A stretch of DNA of 64,000 nucleotides from Physella acuta (lineage: Eukaryota; Mollusca; Gastropoda; Physidae): NCBI RefSeq assembly GCF_028476545.1, contig NW_026732723.1, positions 62,001 through 126,000 of the forward strand, in the 5' to 3' direction. Under the pieces are notes generated by a model. The model did not search any database, was not told the origin of the DNA, and saw nothing but the letters and a program-made list of their open reading frames with translations. Shown here piece after piece: positions 32,501 through 55,342 of the stretch (the stretch's first letter is position 1; every line of letters begins with the position of its first letter). The translations under genes were made by a program, and so were the position numbers.

Positions 32501-32550
32501 AATCAAAGATAAGCTGTGTATGGGGTGGATGGTTGAGGAAACTCGGAAAC
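29530..32550. other. Repeat-poor intergenic DNA
   Basis: No convincing gene. Contains a CACACCGCCCC repeat (29558-29605), three copies of a 20-bp CCGGATTATTTCCGGCAGAC unit (30040-30097) and a MITE fragment at 30465-30605. Short frames have no recognisable homology. Confidence 0.5.
30465..30605. mobile_element. hAT-type MITE fragment (second family)
   Basis: G-tracts separated by GCGGACACTGTTAAAA and ATTTCATTTCGTTC, the reverse of the interior of 20434-20620. The termini are not intact. Confidence 0.6.
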
Positions 32551-32564
32551 TGACATGTATCATA

Positions 32565-32845
32565 CAGGCATTGACGTCTGACATATTTGCACTGGTCTTT
32601 GACATATTGGCACTGATACTTGACATATTGGCACTGATACTTGACATATTGCCACTGAATTCTGACATACTGGCTCGACCTTTGACATAGTGGCACCGAT
32701 CTTTGACATATTTACAAGGGCCTTTGTCGTATTGACACTGACCTTTGCCCTATTTATACTGACCTTTGCCATAGTGACACTGACCTTTGACATATTTTCA
32801 CTGACCTTTGCCATAGTGGCACTGACCTTTGACCTATCAGTACCG
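32565..32845. repeat. Degenerate tandem repeat (ctttgacatattggcactga)
   Basis: About 14 units near 20 bp long built around CTTTG(A/C)CATA with GGCACTGA. It reads open on both strands, giving a repetitive frame that is not credible as a protein. Confidence 0.8.
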
Positions 32846-32919
32846 GCTACTGGCCAAAGAGTGTCTACCTCCGCCATGACCTACATCTACATCCTGGTCA
32901 CCAAAAACTAAGAGAAATC

Positions 32920-34200
32920 CCAGCAGGCGTCCAACACAACGGAACACAACGTCACGCTTCACTGACTGCGGCTAAAAAAAAACGGTTACAATTTTTCTCT
33001 TGTCATGGATCTAAGGCAAAGGTTTCAAAATTTTAAATTTTGGCAGCTCCTAGAAAAATAAATTGGCCAACCTAATGCCATTGTTTTGATATATCAGACG
33101 TCTTAAACATTAGACGTTACACATTCATTCCTGACAATTTTATGCGTTATATATTGTACCACGTGACGAAAAATTATGGGATATGTCAAGGCATGACGGG
33201 AAGTGATGACAAACACAAAAAAACATAGCCTTGGTTTTAATAATGGAGGGGTTATCATCCCTCCCCCGGGAAAGATCATCATCCAAAGTAAGTCTCACAG
33301 CATCACGTCATAGATTTGAAACTGCTGCAGCACAGTGTACACATGTAAACCAGCATTCACCAGGTGAACAGGTGTGGTCGGCAAGTATGTACACGATCAG
33401 AGTGACAGGGTCACTTAGTATAGGCTCGTCCCTAGGCTTTTCATTACCGGCATATTCTTCATTCACGGGCGTTGAAAGAAACACATTGCGAACCTTTCTG
33501 AAAGAGACACATTGAAATGTTTTCCTACTGGGAGCGGGTGTGGGGAGGTGTGGGGAGGTGTGGGGAGGTGTAGGGTAGGTGAGGGCGGGTGTGGGTAGGT
33601 GTGGGGAGGATTGAACAGGTCCCTCAATACTTTTTCACGACCTGTTCAGCCAATTCAAAGAGTTAATCGTCATAATCCAATTTGTCATAATCCAATCATG
33701 GACCAGAAGAGTCGGAAGGGTGTTAAGTTCTGACCTAATTAAATCGTGGATAAAAGAGATAAGTATGGGGTACGGGGGACGGAGATTGTTGAGAAAAGTC
33801 TGGGGTGGGTTCGTGTTTTACGCGTTAGAAGGATTGTCTACCATCAGACTGTGGAGTCATATCTCGCTTACAACTGTTGAAGAGTCGTCTAGTTAACAAC
33901 ACTCAACAAACAAACATAAAGAACCAACGCTGTACGGAAGGGGTCATAACCACATAGGGGAAGCAAGGGGTGGGGTGGCCAATCCTCGTACCCCACCCTC
34001 TCTAAGGGAGCGCCCTCAGGGTGCTCCCTTAAAGATGAGACAAATTAATTGAAACGTTTATTTTGATTTGCATTACTGACTCATTGACGAAGGACCTGTT
34101 GACACGAAATACTTAACTGTGTTGGAGAGAATCCCGTCCAACATTACAATTAAGAACGAAGATGAAGAAGACTGATTTATTCAAAATCAAAGTTAAGAAA
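32920..34200. other. Intergenic DNA
   Basis: A GTGTGGGGAG repeat lies at 33538-33610. A perfect inverted repeat AGGGAGCGCCCTCA...TGCTCCCTT lies near 34014-34031. The 94-codon frame at 33231-33515 has no recognisable domain. Confidence 0.45.
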
Positions 34201-34239
34201 ATAGACCCATACACGGCTGTACATACTGATTAAACTATA

Positions 34240-34411
<172 letters not shown>

Positions 34412-35125
34412 TTACGGTGTACATAAGCCTCTCCACTCAACACTTCTAGTAAAATTATCACAGTTTATGGTCGGTCACCTGTAATCCCCCCCCCCCCCCC
34501 CCCCCCAGTTTTCATTAACGGGAGGATGTGCTTTGCCGGTGTGTAAATTCCAAGAATTTGTTAAGGCAGTGCTGTGTCGAGTCATCCTCTTACACACAGG
34601 TGTCGTGTCACCCTCTAACACACAGAAAAGACAGCAAGTGTGTGACCTAACACGTGACAACAGAACGTCAGGTCACTCAGACGTAACGAACACTTCCGGT
34701 GTGCGGCTCGAAATATAACACTTTTTCAAATACAATACATATTTAACCAAAGTATGATACATGAATCAGTTGGAAGCGTCGGTCACTAGTTTCGAGAGAA
34801 TTAAATAATTCTCACAAAGTCATAAAAACAAAAATATTTTCTGGGAACAGATACTACATCATTTTACAATTATCTTTTCGTTATAACTGTTCATCTACGT
34901 TAGGCATCCAAAGCTTATGACACAAAACACTAAAAAAAGATTGACATTATGTTTTTTTTTTCATAACACCCTTCCCTGATATTTGTACGACCAATGCAAG
35001 CAACTGTGTAGTGATCTAGTGGTATAGTGGTATAATGGTACAGTGGTATCAAAGTAGTGAGGGAATAAATAACTGCTCATGAAGTCTTGGTCGGAGTTGG
35101 CTACAGACGCAAGACGCAAACACAT

Positions 35126-35215
<90 letters not shown>
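35126..35215. repeat. (CA)n microsatellite
   Basis: About 45 CA units, followed at 35277-35465 by two copies of a CA-rich block containing TCTGCGCCCACCCACACCCA. Confidence 0.95.
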
Positions 35216-35216
<1 letters not shown>

Positions 35217-35499
35217 AGATACACACTATCACACATACATACATTTGAAGTGGTGGGCAAATATTGATTTTTGTTATGCCTCTGCGCCCACCCACACCCA
35301 CACCCACATCCACACCTTACACACAGCACACAGCACACCTACACACACTCACACCGCACACACACCACACACATACACTGCGCCTCTGCGCCCACCCACA
35401 CCCACATCCACACCTTACACACAGCACACCTACACACACTCACACCGCACACACACACACACACACCACAACTAATCATACCCTGATATTTCCTACCCC

Positions 35500-36000
35500 A
35501 CACTCAACACAACTGCAACATGTTTTCCACCTGCTCTTTAACCTTTAACCTTATGTCATAGCCATTTACCAGCGCCATGTTTACAGTCCTTTGGTGCAAG
35601 CCTGTAATAGTTTGTTGACCCACAATATATCGAGGAAAATAGGCATAAGGGGCAATAACTTCGGCTATGGAAGCTTTTGAGGGTAAATATTTCTTTAGCT
35701 CCATTCAACCCTACACTATAGAGGTAATTTTAATTAAAGTGAATGCTTACTTCAGACAAAAATATAAAAAGTTACATTTCATTAACATTTAAAAAAAACT
35801 AAATTATACATTGAATTGTAATTGTCTACTGTTTTTTTATTTGAAACTATAAGCCTATTCATACATTTTTTAGATTTGAAATGGAATGGTTAATTGGAAA
35901 GTATTGCTCACCCAGTGTCTTATTGTATGAATCACTCGAGCTACATCCACCACATATTGAGCCACATATTGGAGCCATTTATCAGAGCTACATATTGGAC
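35500..36000. other. Intergenic DNA
   Basis: AT-rich; no feature recognised. Confidence 0.4.
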
Positions 36001-36005
36001 CAAGT

Positions 36006-36215
36006 CATGGAGTCATTTATTTAAGTTGGAGACATATATCTGAACTACATGTTGGACCAAGTCATGGAGTCATTTATTTAAGTTGGAGACATATATCTGA
36101 ACTACATGTTGGACCAAGTCATGGAGTCATTTATTTAAGTTGGAGACATATATCTGAACTACATGTTGGACCAAGTCATGGAGTCATTTATTTAAGTTGG
36201 AGACATATATCAACT
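36006..36215. repeat. 57-bp tandem repeat
   Basis: Four near-identical copies of a unit starting CATGGAGTCATTTATTTAAG. Confidence 0.95.
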
Positions 36216-36344
36216 AATTGTTGGAGCCATATATTGGAGCCATTTATTTGAGCCACAAATTAAAGTCAACTATTGAGCCACTTGTCTCAACTACACACTA
36301 TCGAGCTCACACTTGAAATGTATCCACGCGCTGAAACTGATGTC

Positions 36345-36465
36345 AAACCAGGGCCAACCACCTGTCAAACCTGGGCCAACAACCTGTCAAACCTGGGCCA
36401 ACCACCTGTCAAACCTGGGTCAAACCTGGTCCAACTACCTGTCAAACCTGGGCCAACCACCTGCG
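36345..36465. repeat. 22-bp tandem repeat
   Basis: Six copies of GTCAAACCTGGGCCAACCAC plus CT, ending at a donor-like CTGCGTGAGT at 36462. No exon was recognised here. Confidence 0.88.
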
Positions 36466-36489
36466 TGAGTACATCACTAGACACCTGAC

Positions 36490-37940
36490 GTGTTTCACGG
36501 TTCCATATCTAACCCTAGGGTCGCTGACTCGTTTATTAGGGCGCGGCATAAAAACCTCGACCCGGTGGTGCGGGTTCTAATCTCACTCAGATAAGACAAG
36601 GTTTCACATACATTTCCGCCATCCCGTTTACCCCTTCCCACACGCTCCATCTTCCCACGTGATATGACGTCAGACGGAAAGTATGTCACGTGAGAGGTAA
36701 TGTGACGTCATAAGAGTGAATTCCCATCGAGCTGTTTGGCTAGGTTAATAGCCTCGCTCCATCACTCTGTAAGTAGTTGATCTACAGACGTGACTCTACA
36801 GTGTGGCCAAGTGTCTTGAGGGTACCAGTCGAGCAAAGTGGTGCACACACAGTCATGTCTACATAGTGAAGCGACGTGTCGTGAAGGTACCAGCTTAAGT
36901 GGTGCACACACTCCACTGAGATGTTAAGTAACAGTTATGTCATCAATCTGACGGGAAGGTCAAGGCCGTGCTGGTGTCTAGTTGGACCTGACCTGCCAGG
37001 AGGTCACGTCATTTATTTATGTAGGCTGACGTTGCAGCGGCCAGATTGTGTGTTGTCTTGGTGGTTTGGCCTGTGATGTTGTTAGAGGGCGAGGGAGGGG
37101 GGGGGGGGGAGTTCATGGAAGGGGATGCGGTGGAGGGGCAGGAACTTGTCTGATAAGTAGGTCAGGATGGCCAGACTTAGGGGTTAGTTAGGATGGCCTA
37201 GTTAGGATGGCCATATCAAGAGATTGACCAGAGATTAAGGAGGCTATCGGTGGTGTTGAGCACATAAAAATGTGCTGTGCTGTTTAGGAAAGTTCATTCA
37301 GAAAGACATACTACAACTTGCAAGTGTTATTTATATTGGCCAAGCTTATTCATATTATTGCCCTTTGTCCTTTATTTTAAACAGGATCAAATCGTAACCA
37401 AGATGGCTTATACCCTTACCAGACTAGTACTTAATTTGAGAGATTCGATCAACGAAACATATTACAGAATTAAACCGACGATATACCAACTAAACCAAGT
37501 AAACTACCAACCAAACCTACTAGACGAACCCAAACCCACAATACGTTTTACGGTAGTGTGATATAGAAATATGATTTTAAATGACGTGATACATTTTCTC
37601 AGCTCGAATGGACACGATTTCTCACCTGTTCTGTGGGATTAACTAAATCCCTTAAAATGTATGTACATAATCCAACCGCATTACATCAAACATTGCGTCA
37701 TGTTATTTTCTTACGGGTCCACCTCCCCACCCCCGCAGTTAACAGCCTTAACAGAAACCCACCAATATCCCACCCCCACTGCGGCTACGCTGCACTGCTT
37801 CACCAAAAAAATCCCACCATGAATAAACCCCCCACCTCCCCTCCCCTCAACAGCGCAATAAAAACACACCTCCAGTTTAAGAGGTTCACCGTAGACGCGG
37901 TACACTGGCTTCACAAAGAGACGGAACAGGTTGAAAAACC
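36490..37940. other. Intergenic DNA
   Basis: A possible tRNA-like relic with GGTTCTAATC lies near 36567. No gene seen; the 94- and 112-codon frames at 37277 and 37633 match nothing I recognise. Confidence 0.45.
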
Positions 37941-38066
37941 AGGAACTCGCTGCCTCATACAGGTGGTATAACTCACTGGACCTCTGATACAATATTTACC
38001 TGCAGGGACTCGGTGCCTCAGACAGGTGGTACAGCTCACTGGACCTCTGATACAATATTTACCTGA
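37935..38066. repeat. Two-copy 62-bp tandem duplication
   Basis: Two copies of a unit containing CAGGTGGTA(T/C)A(A/G)CTCACTGG and ATACAATATTTACCTG. Confidence 0.85.
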
Positions 38067-38111
38067 CTGGACCTTCACAGGTGAGTGGCCTACAGCATAG
38101 CATCGATTTGA

Positions 38112-38114
<3 letters not shown>

Positions 38115-38184
<70 letters not shown>
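38115..38184. repeat. (TA)n microsatellite
   Basis: About 35 TA units. Confidence 0.95.
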
Positions 38185-38189
<5 letters not shown>

Positions 38190-38199
38190 GATAAACACA

Positions 38200-39560
38200 T
38201 TTGGCTTATAATTGGCTGGATTAAAATCACATAGTTAAAGATTAACCTAATCCGTCGGATTTAACCTATAACAGCCCTTATTTAACTTGTTTAGTTAGTG
38301 TAATTATAGCTGCGTGTTTTCTATTTTATTTGGGTGTTGAAGATCTCACAAGGCTCTACCTTGCTCTACCTTGTTCCTATACATGCGACCCAATTAATTA
38401 ATCCATTGACAGCTGATTCAGATAGGTGTACCTGTTAACTGGTGCCTTCAGTTAAACTATTTTGTACCTGTTGCCCCTCCCCCGTTAAATCATTGTTAAA
38501 CCACTGTCCATCTACCCCGTTAAACCATTGTTAAACCACTGTCCCTCTACCCCCATCGAGTTTCTCACCTGTTAGATCTCCGTTGTTGTGACAAAAACTA
38601 AATTACTCGTTCTAGAAATAGTTTTTCATTACCTTTGTTGTTGTTATTCTTCGTGTGCACTTTCTTGATTTTAAAGAGCAAACTCACCATAAACATTACC
38701 AGCACTAAATCACAGACAGAGTTCACTAAATCACAGAGTTCACTAACTCATTGAACACACGTACACTGAACTAAAACACGAGATCTGCATGCTAATTTGT
38801 CAGTCTATCAAGGAGTGCTCTGTTTTATCGCCGCATCAGACAATATTTTAATGAGTCCCATGTTTACTAATTCTCCTGATGTTTTTACCTCTGAAAATAA
38901 ACTCTCAGTCCAGTTCTCTGACATGCAAGTAAAATATTGGCTAAAAATGCAAATTACGCAACGTCACTTGCGAACGAGTTAATCTTTTGTTTTTTATAAA
39001 GACAAAATGACAGACTTTAACGGGGCGCTTAGACACAAATTTATTTAACGTGGGCGGTAACTCGCGAGAATCGGCACGAGTTGTGGAACCTGCGTCATGA
39101 CTGAGGTTTAATGAAGTGACATTTGGTGGATGTCAGCGTGCTCAGATGTCGAGGGTAGATTATAAGGTCAGGTGTGAGATTTGTTCTAGTAGACCCAGGG
39201 CATGTGCCCGTGTGCGTGGAACTATTCGAGTTCAATCCTTTGGGATAACGACCATATGTGTCACCATCTTATATTTGAAATGTTTCAATTCGAAGGACTT
39301 ATGCGGTAGAGACACACGGAGTAAGTAACCTTTCAACTATAGCATCTCTTTAGAACTTTTATTTAGACAATATTTGATAAAGTTTGAAAAATTAACCATC
39401 ACTGAGTTGAACTGAAGTAATAAGTTATTGAATCTTAAACAAAGGTTATAACTATATCCAATGGATAACCGCCAGTTATAGTTAAAACGTTTATATAAAA
39501 AATATCATGTCATCTTATCCCAAATCAAGTAAAGTGCCATTTCCAACTTGACGATTCAAG
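38200..39560. other. Intergenic DNA
   Basis: No gene, RNA or mobile element recognised; a small duplicated patch (TTAAACCATTGTTAAACCAC) near 38480-38540. Confidence 0.4.
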
Positions 39561-39566
39561 GGGGAG

Positions 39567-39775
39567 ATGTAGTAGAGTTTACCTGCTTCTGTAACCTCGG
39601 CATATTAGGGAACACTAAGCTCGGAGCTAAGCCCAGCCGTATTTACAATCCCAAACTTAAGTCATGACATTGTATCCTTCAGAGTTGGGTAGACATCAGG
39701 GCCTGCTACGGACTCAGCTAAAGACACAAACTCGAAATTTTCTGGTTAGCAGTCGCACGTTCTACTATCCCACCA
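39567..39775 (-). repeat. tRNA-derived SINE copy
   Basis: Reads from the tail (GTAGTAGAGTTTACCTGC) back to the tRNA-like head (TTTTCTGGTTAGCAGTCGCA). Same family as 5225-5412. Confidence 0.65.
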
Positions 39776-39779
39776 CCCC

Positions 39780-41415
39780 ACCCCACAATACCAAGCCTAA
39801 AAAGTTAAGAGATGTAGATCAAACTACGACGTTCAAATACCAGAGAACCGACAGTCAAGTATAACGAAAAGACCGCACGTTTTTTTACTTGCTAACTTTC
39901 TTTAGAAAAGTTTTTCGCGTCCTGTTCAGGAATTGGTTCAACTTTTTGAATCAGCTGTCAATGGAATTATTATTTGGGTCGGTTGTTGTGGAACAGCTTT
40001 TCAACTAGGCTCTCAGTGAGATTGTTACAGTTTTAGTCTAGTGAATGCTTTTGTGGGCTTCAGACACCATTCTACTATAAGTTGGCCGAGGGGTTGGGGG
40101 TGGTTGCGGAGGTGGAAGGAGGGGGGGGGGGGGTAGTGGCTTGGTGTGACCATTGCGATTTGAATGATAGTTCCGATATAAAAGATTACCAACAACTTAC
40201 TTTTTACCAGGAATGTGTGAGTGGGTGGGTGAGTGTGTGTGTAATGGGGGGGGGGGGGGAAGAATCTAGGTGTCTAAAGATTTTGTCGTTAATTTGAATA
40301 TGATTGATCTAATCGATATCTGTGCGTCAATAATTGGAGATCGTGACGACTAGTCAATGTAACATAATTCCGACATTGAAAGTTGATTTTTACCTGTGAC
40401 CTAAATAAGTAACAAATGACCGGATAATTTCGACTTTAGTATTTAATGCAATCTATCAAACAAGGTAATGCTTTTTGCGGTCAACGGACGACGAAATAAG
40501 CAACATACTTTGTTGGTCTATTGTTTGGCGAGTAAATACATACAGTGCTTATATCCTCTTCCGGTAGTTGCTACTAAAATGCTGATGGTATCAATTCAGT
40601 TAAAACTGTTGATATTTCTTCTCATAAAAATCATTATTATTAGTTTCTTTGACTAATCCTAACCCTAAAATTAAACCTTAAGCTGCTGATTTAGACGTCA
40701 ATTAGAAGACCATCAAGAATACATTTCACCCTAAAACCCATCACCTCAAAAAATACCAAAGCATTTAAACAAAGCAGACCTTGAAAACTTAAGATCACGT
40801 GATGCCCGGTATCAACAACCAGCAGGCCAACACAATGACGTCACGAACGTAATTTCTCTCCCTGACAAATGACTTCTGCCAAAAAAGTTTGAGACAATTC
40901 AAGTTCCAAATTTTCTCTGGCACAAAACTCTAGATCCTGGAGATTAAACACGGGGCATAACTCCAGCTACAGACTCCATTAGAGTTATCCTCCATTACCT
41001 GACTTGTACCCTACCCAGCACCCCCACCCACCTGTCCTCATCCCCCCGTAGATTTTACATCAAATACGTGTACACTTGTAGATTTGATTTCATGCTTAGG
41101 CATGCGCAGTAGATATATTTCTAGCTTCAATTTCCTTCAGCCAATGAAATAAAAACAAGAGGTAAACAAAATTGGCAACAACTGTGGACGAAAGTATTTA
41201 CATATGTTCAGAAAGTATTCGATAAATATCGTTGAAAAACATCAAACTTATGCTTTATACATTTTTGTTGTTGTAAAAAGTGGTTTATTAATTTTAATAC
41301 GCAAGGTTGTAGATGATGGTGACAGGTACCCGCTGTAGGTGATGTCATGTACATATAGATATGTAAGTCCTAGTGATTCATCAATCATCATCTTTTCCCG
41401 TTCCTGCCCAAAACA
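39780..41415. other. Intergenic DNA
   Basis: G-runs near 40120 and 40245; otherwise AT-rich. No gene seen. Confidence 0.4.
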
Positions 41416-41420
41416 CATCG

Positions 41421-41612
41421 GACAGATGAAGTAGAGTTCATCTGTTATAGTGACCTCAGCATTTGAAGGGTCAACATTATACTCAGCCGTCTTAGTTTTC
41501 CTTAACGTGAGTAAGGCACCAATCAGAGCTGGGCGGACTCAGGGACGTTCTACTGACTTGAACCCGGATTCAAACTCGAGATTTTCGGGTTATCAGTCTA
41601 GTGGCTAGAGTT
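41421..41612 (-). repeat. tRNA-derived SINE copy
   Basis: Tail GATGAAGTAGAGTTCATCTG, body CCTTAACGTGAGTAAGGCAC and CAGAGCTGGGCGGACTCAGG, head with AACTCGAGATTTTCGGGTTA. Confidence 0.78.
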
Positions 41613-42307
41613 CCAATTTTTAAAATGCAAGAAAATCAGTTTTAAAAAATTCTATCCAACCCTACCAAAACCAACCCATCGTTATCTATATCACTCACAA
41701 ACTCTAAACCTCTAACCGATATTACACAACATCCATCCTCCCATCCCTGATAAACATCCCTCCCACATTCTCCCAGTTCTCCCAAAACATACTCCCCCAT
41801 TTTCTCAGTTTTCCATAAAAATCACTGCCCCCCCCTTTCTTTTCCCCATCCTATAAATTATCTTCATAAACCTATCCCATCCCTCTTCAACCTGAGAACA
41901 AATCGTGACCCCTGTGACCGTTTTATTATCTAACAATTTATTCCCCACCTGCCACCCACCACCCATCAACCTCCCCCATATATCCTCCCCTCCTCCCTCC
42001 CCCACTTGTTCCCCACTAACTGATATCGTCATCACCTCCAGGTTTCACCAACGTCCTCATCAACTTGACGCCAACTCACCAGCACTCATCACGTGACCAG
42101 CTCAAGAGATACTTAAGCCAACATTGACGGCACTCACAGTTTCTCTCACACATCAGCTGTAGGGGACCTCAGTCCGTGTGTTCACATCACTTCAAGCAAT
42201 CAATCGGATTAATTTATCGATTAGAAATCGATACTCATTGGATCCTCAAAGATCAGAGTTTGTGACGTGATACCTAGGGTGTGTGGCAGGAACGTGACGT
42301 CACGAGA

Positions 42308-50910
<8,603 letters not shown>

Positions 50911-52500
50911 GGAGAAACACACACTGGACACAGAACTGTAGAGATGAATAAAACTTTCATCAGAAATTACTCAGTTTGACTTCTTCATAGGTTCAATTTG
51001 GACATTCAGAATTGACTTGACAGTAATCGGAATTCATTTTGTTGAACAATTTCGACTCCGGTTTTGAATTAAACTTTAGATGTTTATACAAACCAAGTTC
51101 TTATCCAAGTACCGACTCCAAATTCTGACTCAAAGTTAGGACTTCAACATCTGACTCATGAACAGCAATTGTACATAGACACCGCATCTATGGAAGACAA
51201 AATAATGCTTAGTGCCTCGTGTATAGTACACAATCCCAGTACACCCCCGCAGTACACAATCAGTACATACAAAGACATAAGCTTATATTTACCTTTTTCT
51301 TGATGTAATATCATATATATTTATTTTTAAATTAAGCCTATTTGTGTTATAAATAACCAATACAATTTATTGTATAATATTTATTTACTTTGCAAAAAAT
51401 CCCAGTTGATCAATATCTCCTAAAGTATTACATTTTATCATCCTCACGCATGATCATTCCTTCGCCGTGTAAGTAAATTGTTCCGGAGATTATGTCCTGG
51501 TTGTAAATTTTAATGTCTGGCAGTATTATATGTAGGTTGTGATATATGTCTTTTGTTCTGTCTTCAGATCAAACTTATAAAACCATCTCCATAAAGCACA
51601 TATCACGTAAGACTTGTTATTTCAAACTTGTCATGTTATAAAAACTTCATCGTTGCATACGAATCATAAGGCTGAACTTGTTATATACAACTTTTCTCTA
51701 CGCTTGTTATCAGTTTATACTACCTTTATTTTAAAATTGTCATTATACGAATCTTGTCATAGGAAACGTGTTATCCTATCAACTTCGTCATCACATGAAC
51801 TTTACCGTATGAAACTTGTCAAGTTTACTTTATCATAGGAAACATGTGATTATATTAGTCTTGTTGTCTTGGAGATTACTCCATCATAATCTACAACAAA
51901 AATAGACTGAGACAAGACAGTAATCACTGAACACGTGACCTGAAATAGAAATGGCGTGTGGTGACCATGGCAACGGTCACGTCTTAATTACAGAATCCCA
52001 TGGATGATGAAGTTTTCCATGGTTGATGATATGTTACTGAATGCAGTGGGTAACGCGAGGCATTTAGTGAGTATTGTGACAATAACGGACACAATTAAGG
52101 TGACAGAGTTGTCGTGAAGTCATTGTCACGTTAGTGTTGTGATAGTAAAGTGACAGAAACGTGACAATGGTGTGACAGTGTTCCCTGACACTGTAGACGT
52201 GAAGTTGTCATCGTGACATTCTCAACGTGACAGAGTGATATTGTTCACTGACATTATAATCATGGTGTAATCATGACTATATATTATGACAGGCTATCGT
52301 GACATACAATGTAATCATTTTACCTTCAATAAGATAAACAATCATTCACAGAATGCCCTTATGCTATTATTATGCTTTGTTATAGTATTGTATTACATGT
52401 TATTTTTATATACTTTTTTTTACTCATATTTCATTTGAGCCTATATCTGTGCATCGACCAAACGTCATTTGTTAATTTTTTGTTATGTGAACTCACTCTC
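50911..52500. other. 3'UTR and flank of the TMEM26-like gene
   Basis: AATAAA at 50947 follows the stop by about 37 bases. Beyond it is AT-rich DNA with scattered GTGACA-type short repeats near 52070-52250. No other gene seen. Confidence 0.5.
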
Positions 52501-52509
52501 GTGTCATTT

Positions 52510-52700
52510 CAATTACTTGTCTGTTATTTTATGTTATGTATCCCATGTCTTTTCAATAACTTGTTTGCTATTTTTTTTAATTATGTATCCCATGTCATTT
52601 CAATAACTTGTTTGCTATTTTTTTTAATTATGTATCCCATGTCATTTCAATAAGTTGTTTGTTATTTTTTTATTATGTATCCCATGTAATTTCAATTACT
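52510..52700. repeat. 47-bp tandem repeat
   Basis: Four copies containing TATGTATCCCATGTCATTTC and AATAACTTGTTTGCTA, differing by small changes in the T-runs. Confidence 0.92.
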
Positions 52701-52709
52701 TGTTTTAAC

Positions 52710-54915
52710 AAAAACCATACCCAGTGATGACTTTGGCGCGAATAACAATAAAAACATATTTTTCCACATGCAATTGTTGTCCTGAATTTCTTGCCCGAAT
52801 CAAATCTATTCACACAACTATTCGGTGTGCTGTTCTGACGCCTGGTTGTTTAAATACACGGAAGTTCAGTTTCTTGATCTGAATTTCTACACAGTAGATG
52901 AAGTAGATTTCATCTGTTTCTATGACCTCGCCTACGTAAGAACGAAGATCTAGCAAAAAAGTTTTGATCTACTACCTGCGGGTCCCACGCACGTTACGGC
53001 GTCTAAAGAATTATGAAACACGGAAAACTATATTCAACTCCATTCGTGTTTAGATCAACTCCATTTCAAAAAACGGAACTTAACTTCTGCTTGTCATAAA
53101 ATTACGTTCCCCACATCATAAACAAGTTCAAAGGTCGAGGTCAGCCAGCGATGGGGCTCTGTGTGGTACAGAGATTATTCAACATGGAGTTAAAACTCTA
53201 GCCACCCCACCCCACCAGAATGTATTATTACCCTCTTGAGTGCCTCCACGCGTAGTTAAACTTGCCTGACATAACGCGTGCTATATCCACATACAGCAGG
53301 CTTCATGCTTACCCGGCAAATTTTGATTCGTTTATAAGGAGATTTCAGATAACTCGTGCCGGCTTGAGAAAGGGGAGACTATTAAAGATGATAATGGGAT
53401 ATTGTGTAGGGTTCATAAACTAAGGACAATGTAAGATATATCTTATTTAATGGATTTACAGGATCTTAAACAGCGATACAAGATAGTTTTCGCATTTTAT
53501 ACACAGGTGCTGAATTTGTATACAGGTTCAACTCAACAAATACAGGATTAATCACACGTTGTTTTGATCAATATAATAAGCACATTCACTAACTAGAATG
53601 CATACTCAACAGGACAAGCTGTCTTTGAAAATATTCAAATAAGAATTCATTACCTGATGTCTTAAAAATTTAAGCACCTCGTGAACTTAAAGATTTTTAG
53701 AGAATATTTTTTATTTTCCGCTAACTCATCATTAACACGAAATGTTAATTTACTTTCTGTTTTACAAAAATACAAGACAGGCAAATATAGTCTGAATGTA
53801 ACGGTGTCTGCAATATTGTACAAGACATTTTTTGTTCAACATTTATCAACATATCATTTAAATCTAACCAAGAACTTAAAAACTGAATCCAGATTAAATC
53901 GTTGACAATAGACAAAAATGGAATACAATGGTTCTTTTTATCAGGTAATAAATGTTAAGTAAAATATTTTGATGTATGAGAGAAATTGCAGCGAGACCCT
54001 ACACATGAACCAAAGCCGGCTTTCACCGGGAGATGTATTTCAAGTACTTCATTAAGATTAAAGTCTAGATGCTGTTCGTGATGAAAGAACTTTAGTGTGC
54101 AGTTTTTTAGTGACGTGTTGCGCATGCGTGAAGGCAAGCTTCAGGGTTATCTATTTTTAGACAAGATCAGATGCTTTGATTCTTAAACCACGCGTTTTAC
54201 ATATTTTAAAATAAACGTGTCAAGTTTATTTCAGTTCTGCAGAAAATATGAAACTGTTTAAAATTGTAGTCTTTCTTTTGTTATTTACGTAGTGGAGGAA
54301 GCGAGAACGGAGTAGACGATTGAAACATAAGATTGAGACAAAAAAGTGAAAAATAATTTAATACGTAGGCAGGTAAAGAGAAAGGTAGATGACGAGTAAA
54401 GGAGAACGGCACAGGAGAAAAAAACTGAGGTAAAATCCATTAAAGTTGGTAATTTAAAAAAAAAACAACTTTTCTTCTAATGTGAACTAAAATATTTGAT
54501 TTGTGGCAAAAGCATGAAAAGAAAACTTGAATTCTATTCAAAAGCATAAACAATTTAAAGCACCGGATATATATGTTGGCAAATTTAAATCTAAGGGTAG
54601 TAACACATAAAATGTCTGAAGTTTTTGTTTTAATTGGTTATTTCCCTTAAAACGTAAGCATTTCAAACAAGGTAAACTGTTGTTTAAAATATGTAAATGA
54701 ATTTTAAATTTACGACATTAAGATAATGAATCCTTATATTTTTTTCAGGCACGTAGATTTACATTTTTGGAAATGAACTTATAGGGCATGAAATAACAAA
54801 TGAATAAATACGGAGTGAACTATAATTAGGAAGTAATGAATAACAGATATGAGCAATTTTTCTACGCTTGGAAAAAACAACAGATTATTTTCTTTAACTA
54901 GTCCGCTGATCATGT
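52710..54915. other. Intergenic DNA
   Basis: A SINE tail fragment (GATGAAGTAGATTTCATCTG) at about 52897-52945. No gene or RNA recognised elsewhere. Confidence 0.45.
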
Positions 54916-54917
54916 GA

Positions 54918-55342
54918 TCTTGTGATCCTGTGATTTTGTGATCTTGTGATCTTGTGGTCCTGTGGTCCTTTGATCCTGTGGGCCTGTTGGGCCTGTGGTT
55001 CTTTGGTCCTGTGGTCCTTTGATCATGTAGTCCTGTGGTCCTGTGATCCTGTGACCCTGTGGTTCTGTGGGCCTGTGGTCCTGTGGTCCTGTGGTCCTGT
55101 GACCCTGTGGTCCTGTGGTCCTTTGATCCTGTTGTCCTGTGGTCCTGTGGTCCTGTGGTCCTGTGGTCCTGTGACCCTGTGGTCCTGTGGTCCTTTGATC
55201 CTGTGGGCCTGTGGGCCTGTGGTCCTGTGGTCCTGTGGTCCTGTGGTCCTGTGACCCTGTGGTCCTGTGGTCCTTTGATCCTGTTGTCCTATGGTCCTGT
55301 GGTCCTGTGGTCCTTTGATCCTGTTGTCCTGTGGTCCTACAG
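54918..55342. repeat. 9-bp minisatellite (tcctgtggt)
   Basis: About 45 units of TCCTGTGGT with TTTGATCCTG variants forming a higher-order unit. It is open in several frames on both strands, an artefact of the 9-bp period. Confidence 0.93.

Noticed and set aside
33231-33515. 94-codon plus-strand frame
   Set aside because: No recognisable domain, splice context or codon bias; length is within chance.
36345-36470. Another exon-edge array ending in a GTGAGT donor
   Set aside because: No exon, homology or matching acceptor could be found, so a donor-like site alone is not enough.
36530-36600. tRNA-like sequence with GGTTCTAATC
   Set aside because: B-box-like only; the acceptor and anticodon stems do not form.
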